A DNA stretch of 54,057 bases from Synergistaceae bacterium (GTDB lineage Bacteria > Synergistota > Synergistia > Synergistales > Aminobacteriaceae). Within the stretch, counting starts at the first letter, position 1; the number at the start of each line of letters is the position of its first letter. Below, one piece after another: positions 51,331-54,057 of the stretch. The position numbers and the translations under genes were made by a program. Where the stretch lies: positions 1 to 54,057 of the forward strand of contig JAHDKR010000096.1 of assembly GCA_018436785.1 (NCBI GenBank). The letters are read 5' to 3'. The notes beneath the pieces were generated by a model. It was not told the origin of the DNA and made no database searches. It was given only the letters and a program-made list of their open reading frames with translations.

Positions 51331-52368
51331 ATGCGCGCAGTGGTGAAATACAAGAGAGAAGACGGCAACACGGAAGTTCGGGACGTCCCGGTACCGGAGA
51401 TCGAAGCGTCGGACGTACTCGTAAAGGTCGCGTACATCGGCATCTGCGGAAGCGACCCGCACATGTACCACAACCAGGTCTCCTACCCCATGGCGATCCC
51501 CCTCATTCTCGGACACGAGTTCTCGGGGACCATCGAAAAGGTCGGGACCGACGTGAAAAAATGGAAGGTCGGCGACCGGGTGACCGCGGAGACGCACGCC
51601 CGCTTCTGCGGCAAGTGCGTCCTCTGCAAGACGAACAACTACCGCTTCTGCCGCGAGCGCAAAGGGTACGGTTTCGGCGTCGACGGCGCGTTCGCGGAGT
51701 ATGTCCGCGTGCCGGAGCGTATTCTCCACGCCGTTCCCGATTCGGTTACGCTGCGGGACGCCTCATGCACGGAGCCAGTCTGCGTGGCGTACAACGTGGT
51801 GATCGCGAAGACGGGCGTCAAGGCGGGCGACTGCGTCGCCGTCCTCGGTCCCGGACCGATAGGGCTACTCTGCGCTCACATGGCAAAGCTCGCCGGGGCG
51901 AGCCACATCGCCGTCTTCGGCGCGCCGGGCGACGAACAGCGCCTTGTCATTGCGAAACAGTACGGCGCGACCGAGACGCACCTCCTCGACGGATCCTCGG
52001 ACCCGAAGAGCGTGGCCGCGAAGTTCAACGAGGGGTACGGCTTCAACTCCGTCATCGACGCGGCAGGACCCGCCGCGACGCTGAAGCTCTCGATGGAGCT
52101 GGTTATGCCGACAGGAATCATCAACAAGGTGGCGTGGGGGCCGAAACCCGTGGACTTCAGCCTCGACCCGCTGCTCTCGAAGGGCGCGACACTCCAGGGG
52201 TCCTTCAGCCACTCGTGGGACATCTGGGAGAAGGTGCTCGTCATCATGGGACAGGGGCAGATGCCGCTCGACGCCCTCATCACCCACGAGCTCCCGCTCG
52301 AGGGGTGGAAAGAGGGATTCGACCTCATCGAAAGCCGCAAAGGACTGAAGGTCGTGCTCAAGCCGTAG
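51331..52368 (+). CDS. Zinc-dependent alcohol dehydrogenase (sorbitol/threonine dehydrogenase type)
   Basis: 345 residues of the MDR superfamily. Catalytic zinc ligands are Cys39 (CGSD) and His62/Glu63 (GHEFSG), structural zinc ligands Cys93, Cys96, Cys99 and Cys107, and the Rossmann motif is GPGPIG (about 173-178). Its length and CGSDPHMYH match polyol, L-idonate and threonine dehydrogenases. It oxidises a secondary alcohol to a ketone with NAD(P). As the last gene of the operon it could convert an imported polyhydroxy acid or polyol into the ketose that the transketolase cleaves. The ATG at 51331 follows GAGGAGGGAGAA. Confidence 0.92.
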   Translation: MRAVVKYKREDGNTEVRDVPVPEIEASDVLVKVAYIGICGSDPHMYHNQVSYPMAIPLILGHEFSGTIEKVGTDVKKWKVGDRVTAETHARFCGKCVLCKTNNYRFCRERKGYGFGVDGAFAEYVRVPERILHAVPDSVTLRDASCTEPVCVAYNVVIAKTGVKAGDCVAVLGPGPIGLLCAHMAKLAGASHIAVFGAPGDEQRLVIAKQYGATETHLLDGSSDPKSVAAKFNEGYGFNSVIDAAGPAATLKLSMELVMPTGIINKVAWGPKPVDFSLDPLLSKGATLQGSFSHSWDIWEKVLVIMGQGQMPLDALITHELPLEGWKEGFDLIESRKGLKVVLKP

Positions 52369-52392
52369 CGGCTGAAAAAGCTATTTTTTTGG

Positions 52393-52420
52393 AGGGAGGG
52401 CGTTCGCACGTCCTCCCTTT
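52393..52420 (+). terminator. Terminator-like hairpin after the alcohol dehydrogenase
   Basis: AGGGAGG (52393-52399) pairs with CCTCCCT (52412-52418) and TTT follows. The T run is short, but the site is well placed for the end of the operon. Confidence 0.55.
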
Positions 52421-52530
52421 CAAAATTCAAGAGAGTCCATTCGCAGGATATCGCTGTTCCGTGTTTCCGACGATTTCCCGAACAAGGCCCCGAAGACAAT
52501 GGCTCTTCTGTGCGAGCACATCCCACGCCA

Positions 52531-53424
52531 TCATGACGACCCCCTGCACAACGGAATCAAACGGAGAAGAAACTCCCGGACTTCATCGGGATCCTTCAGG
52601 CTGTATGCAGCGGCGGTCTCGTAGGCTTTTTCCCGGACCACGATGCCGACGCCTCTTCCCTGCAACGCGCGGAACGCGTCCTCGTCGGTCGCGTCGTCTC
52701 CGATAAAGACAAGGAGCACGTCGTCCCGGTCGAGTTCCAGCGTACGCATCAGCGAGAAGAGCGCCTTCCCCTTGTGCCAGTCCGCCTTCGGCTGGAGCTC
52801 GAATATCTTCTTGCCGTAGGCTTTCCTGAGATCGGGGTGGTCCGACGTCGTTTCGTCGACGGCGGCCTCTATCCGCTCGATGTTTTCTGGAGCAACCCGC
52901 CGGTAGTGGATGGCGATGGCGAACTTTTTTCTCTCCAAAAAAAGCCCTTCAATGGCGCCGATCTTCTCCGACAGGGCGTTCTCCGCGCTGTCGAGCGCGG
53001 GGAGAAAATCCTCCCCTACAGTATTTTCGAACTTTAGTCCGTCGGGGCCCGTGATGTCGAAACCGTGGCTTCCCGCGTAGACGATGCCGTCGATCTTCAC
53101 CTTGTCGCGCACATCTTCGAGATCCCGGCCGCTGATGATCCCGAGCGGAGTACATTCGGCGAGCTTGACGACCGCCTCCCGCATATCCGCGGCCATAATC
53201 GCCTGCTCCGGAGTCTCCACGATCGGAGAGAGCGTGCCGTCGTAATCAAGGAAGATCGCAATCCGCTTTCCCTCCGCCTTGCGGGCGATCGCGTCGAAAC
53301 CGTCCAGAGCGGAGGGAAGCGGATCGCCGGTTTGAAGGATCTCCTCGGCCGCGCACCTCTCTCCGTTCCCCGGTGGCGCGTTGAAACCAGCCCCCGCCGG
53401 GGAGTCGATTTTCTTTTTTTTCAT
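52531..53424 (-). CDS. otsB: Trehalose-phosphatase-like HAD phosphatase
   Basis: 297 residues. The nucleophile motif DYDGTLSP (60-67) and GDDATDEDAFRAL near the C terminus define the OtsB branch of the HAD superfamily, with ISGRD and AGSHGFDI between them. It removes phosphate from trehalose-6-phosphate or a related disaccharide phosphate. An N-terminal extension of about 50 polar residues precedes the domain. The ATG at 53424 has GGAGG seven bases upstream; the longer frame to 53508 runs into the neighbouring gene's end. No trehalose-6-phosphate synthase is present in the window, so its substrate source is open. Confidence 0.87.
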   Translation of the reverse strand: MKKKKIDSPAGAGFNAPPGNGERCAAEEILQTGDPLPSALDGFDAIARKAEGKRIAIFLDYDGTLSPIVETPEQAIMAADMREAVVKLAECTPLGIISGRDLEDVRDKVKIDGIVYAGSHGFDITGPDGLKFENTVGEDFLPALDSAENALSEKIGAIEGLFLERKKFAIAIHYRRVAPENIERIEAAVDETTSDHPDLRKAYGKKIFELQPKADWHKGKALFSLMRTLELDRDDVLLVFIGDDATDEDAFRALQGRGVGIVVREKAYETAAAYSLKDPDEVREFLLRLIPLCRGSS

Positions 53425-53470
53425 TTCTATACCTCCGCTTCTTCGATATCTCTTCCAACGCCTGTTCGGA

Positions 53471-54057
53471 CTACACGCCGCTCCGGCGTCCGTTCGCGGC
53501 GCGCACACGGCGCGTCACGTTCTTTTCCGCTTCGACGACGATGAAGACCGCCGCGCCCAGAGAGAGGGGAATCAGCCAGTGGCGAAGCTCCAGAGGCGCC
53601 GAGCCGAACCAGAGCTGCATAAACGGCGCGTAGACGAAGACGATCTGGAGTACGGCCAGCACGCCTACCGCTATCCACGCGGCGCGGTTTGCGAAAACCC
53701 TGTCGGGCGCAATACTCGACTCCCGGAGATACCGGCTGTTGAAAAGATAGAACGCCTGTCCGCAGACGAGCGTATTGACCGCGAGCGTCCGCGCCGTCTC
53801 CAGCGGCATTCCGAGCCGGCGTTCCACAAGGAAGACGGCGATTGTCGCCCCGCCGATCAGCACGGAGACGAACGCGATGCGCCACAGGAAGAGTCCGCCG
53901 AGAATCGGGGCGTCGGGCGAGCGCGGAGGGCGCTGCATCACTCCCGGCTCGGCCGGCTCGAAGGCAAGAGCGAGGGCGAGCGTGACGGCGGTCACCATGT
54001 TGACCCAGAGGATCTGCACGGGCGTCAGCGGAAGGGACAGCCCGAAGACCACGGCTG
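53471..54057 (-). CDS. P-type cation ATPase, C-terminal part (cut by the window edge)
   Basis: At least 195 residues, open at the right edge. The visible part has PLTPVQILWVNMVTAVTLALALAFEP in part, the end of the M5-M6 region of Ca2+-type (P2) ATPases, followed by the PPRSPDAPIL segment and four more membrane helices, ending in a basic tail. The NTLVCGQAFYLFNSRYLRESS stretch is typical of the C-terminal cation ATPase domain. The phosphorylation and nucleotide domains lie outside the window. It could move Ca2+, Na+/K+ or Mg2+. It is upstream of otsB on the same strand, 46 bp apart. Confidence 0.88.
   Translation of the reverse strand, partial: AVVFGLSLPLTPVQILWVNMVTAVTLALALAFEPAEPGVMQRPPRSPDAPILGGLFLWRIAFVSVLIGGATIAVFLVERRLGMPLETARTLAVNTLVCGQAFYLFNSRYLRESSIAPDRVFANRAAWIAVGVLAVLQIVFVYAPFMQLWFGSAPLELRHWLIPLSLGAAVFIVVEAEKNVTRRVRAANGRRSGV

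Noticed and set aside
1..54057. Search by eye for tRNA genes, rRNA, CRISPR repeats, transposases and phage genes
   Set aside because: No cloverleaf-like segment, regularly spaced direct repeats, terminal inverted repeats with a transposase, or integrase motif was found. Weak or short tRNAs could still be missed without a covariance-model scan.

Overview
The window is a GC-rich (by eye about 60%) bacterial chromosome segment with short intergenic gaps, many ATGA-type gene overlaps and strong AGGAGG-type ribosome binding sites. The content points to an anaerobe that ferments amino acids and organic acids: two butyrate kinase/phosphate butyryltransferase pairs, a complete citrate lyase set, two tripartite tricarboxylate transporters (TTT), one TRAP transporter and several sugar-acid type enzymes. 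This mix is typical of Synergistota (Synergistaceae-like). That is an inference from gene content; no rRNA or phylogenetic marker is present. I saw no tRNA, rRNA, CRISPR array, insertion sequence or phage gene.

Left part (1-11.7 kb). A minus-strand operon buk-ptb-ptb-buk, with its own promoter, carries two kinase/transferase pairs in mirrored order. Next come a large periplasmic-sensing PAS/HD-GYP protein, a class IV aminotransferase, a HAD hydrolase and a CaCA-type cation antiporter. An ArsR-regulated cassette follows (arsR, a CxxC mini-thioredoxin and an ArsP-like permease), and its operator overlaps its -10 box.

Citrate block (12.2-23.7 kb). The citrate lyase genes are split over two divergent operons. 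Minus strand: aconitase, citC, citD and a fused citXG. Plus strand: a GntR regulator, a TTT system (tctC-tctB-tctA), citE and citF. Together they can import a tricarboxylate, interconvert citrate and isocitrate, and mature and run citrate lyase (citrate to acetate plus oxaloacetate).

Middle part (23.7-41.3 kb). This holds an SDR-like protein lacking the usual catalytic Tyr/Lys, a chemoreceptor, RidA, KDPG aldolase with a DMT exporter, a PIN-like protein with an alpha/beta hydrolase, and a 1200-residue hybrid histidine kinase divergent from a PAS-GGDEF diguanylate cyclase. It continues with a small lipoprotein, an IlvD/Edd dehydratase facing a TRAP transporter operon, and a protein of unknown family.

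Right part (41.5-54 kb). A three-gene unit encodes UPF0261, a PEP-hydrolase-type TIM barrel and an SRPBCC protein with a Cys/Gly-rich tail. A decayed VOC gene fragment follows. Then a long plus-strand operon runs from a FadR-type GntR regulator, with a consensus operator in its promoter, through a split transketolase, a beta-hydroxyacid dehydrogenase and a second TTT system to a zinc alcohol dehydrogenase. I read this as a candidate undescribed carbon-acid (or sulfonate/branched sugar) catabolic route built on ketose cleavage, and it is the most interesting item here. The window closes with a lone trehalose-phosphatase-like gene and the C-terminal end of a P-type ATPase, both on the minus strand.
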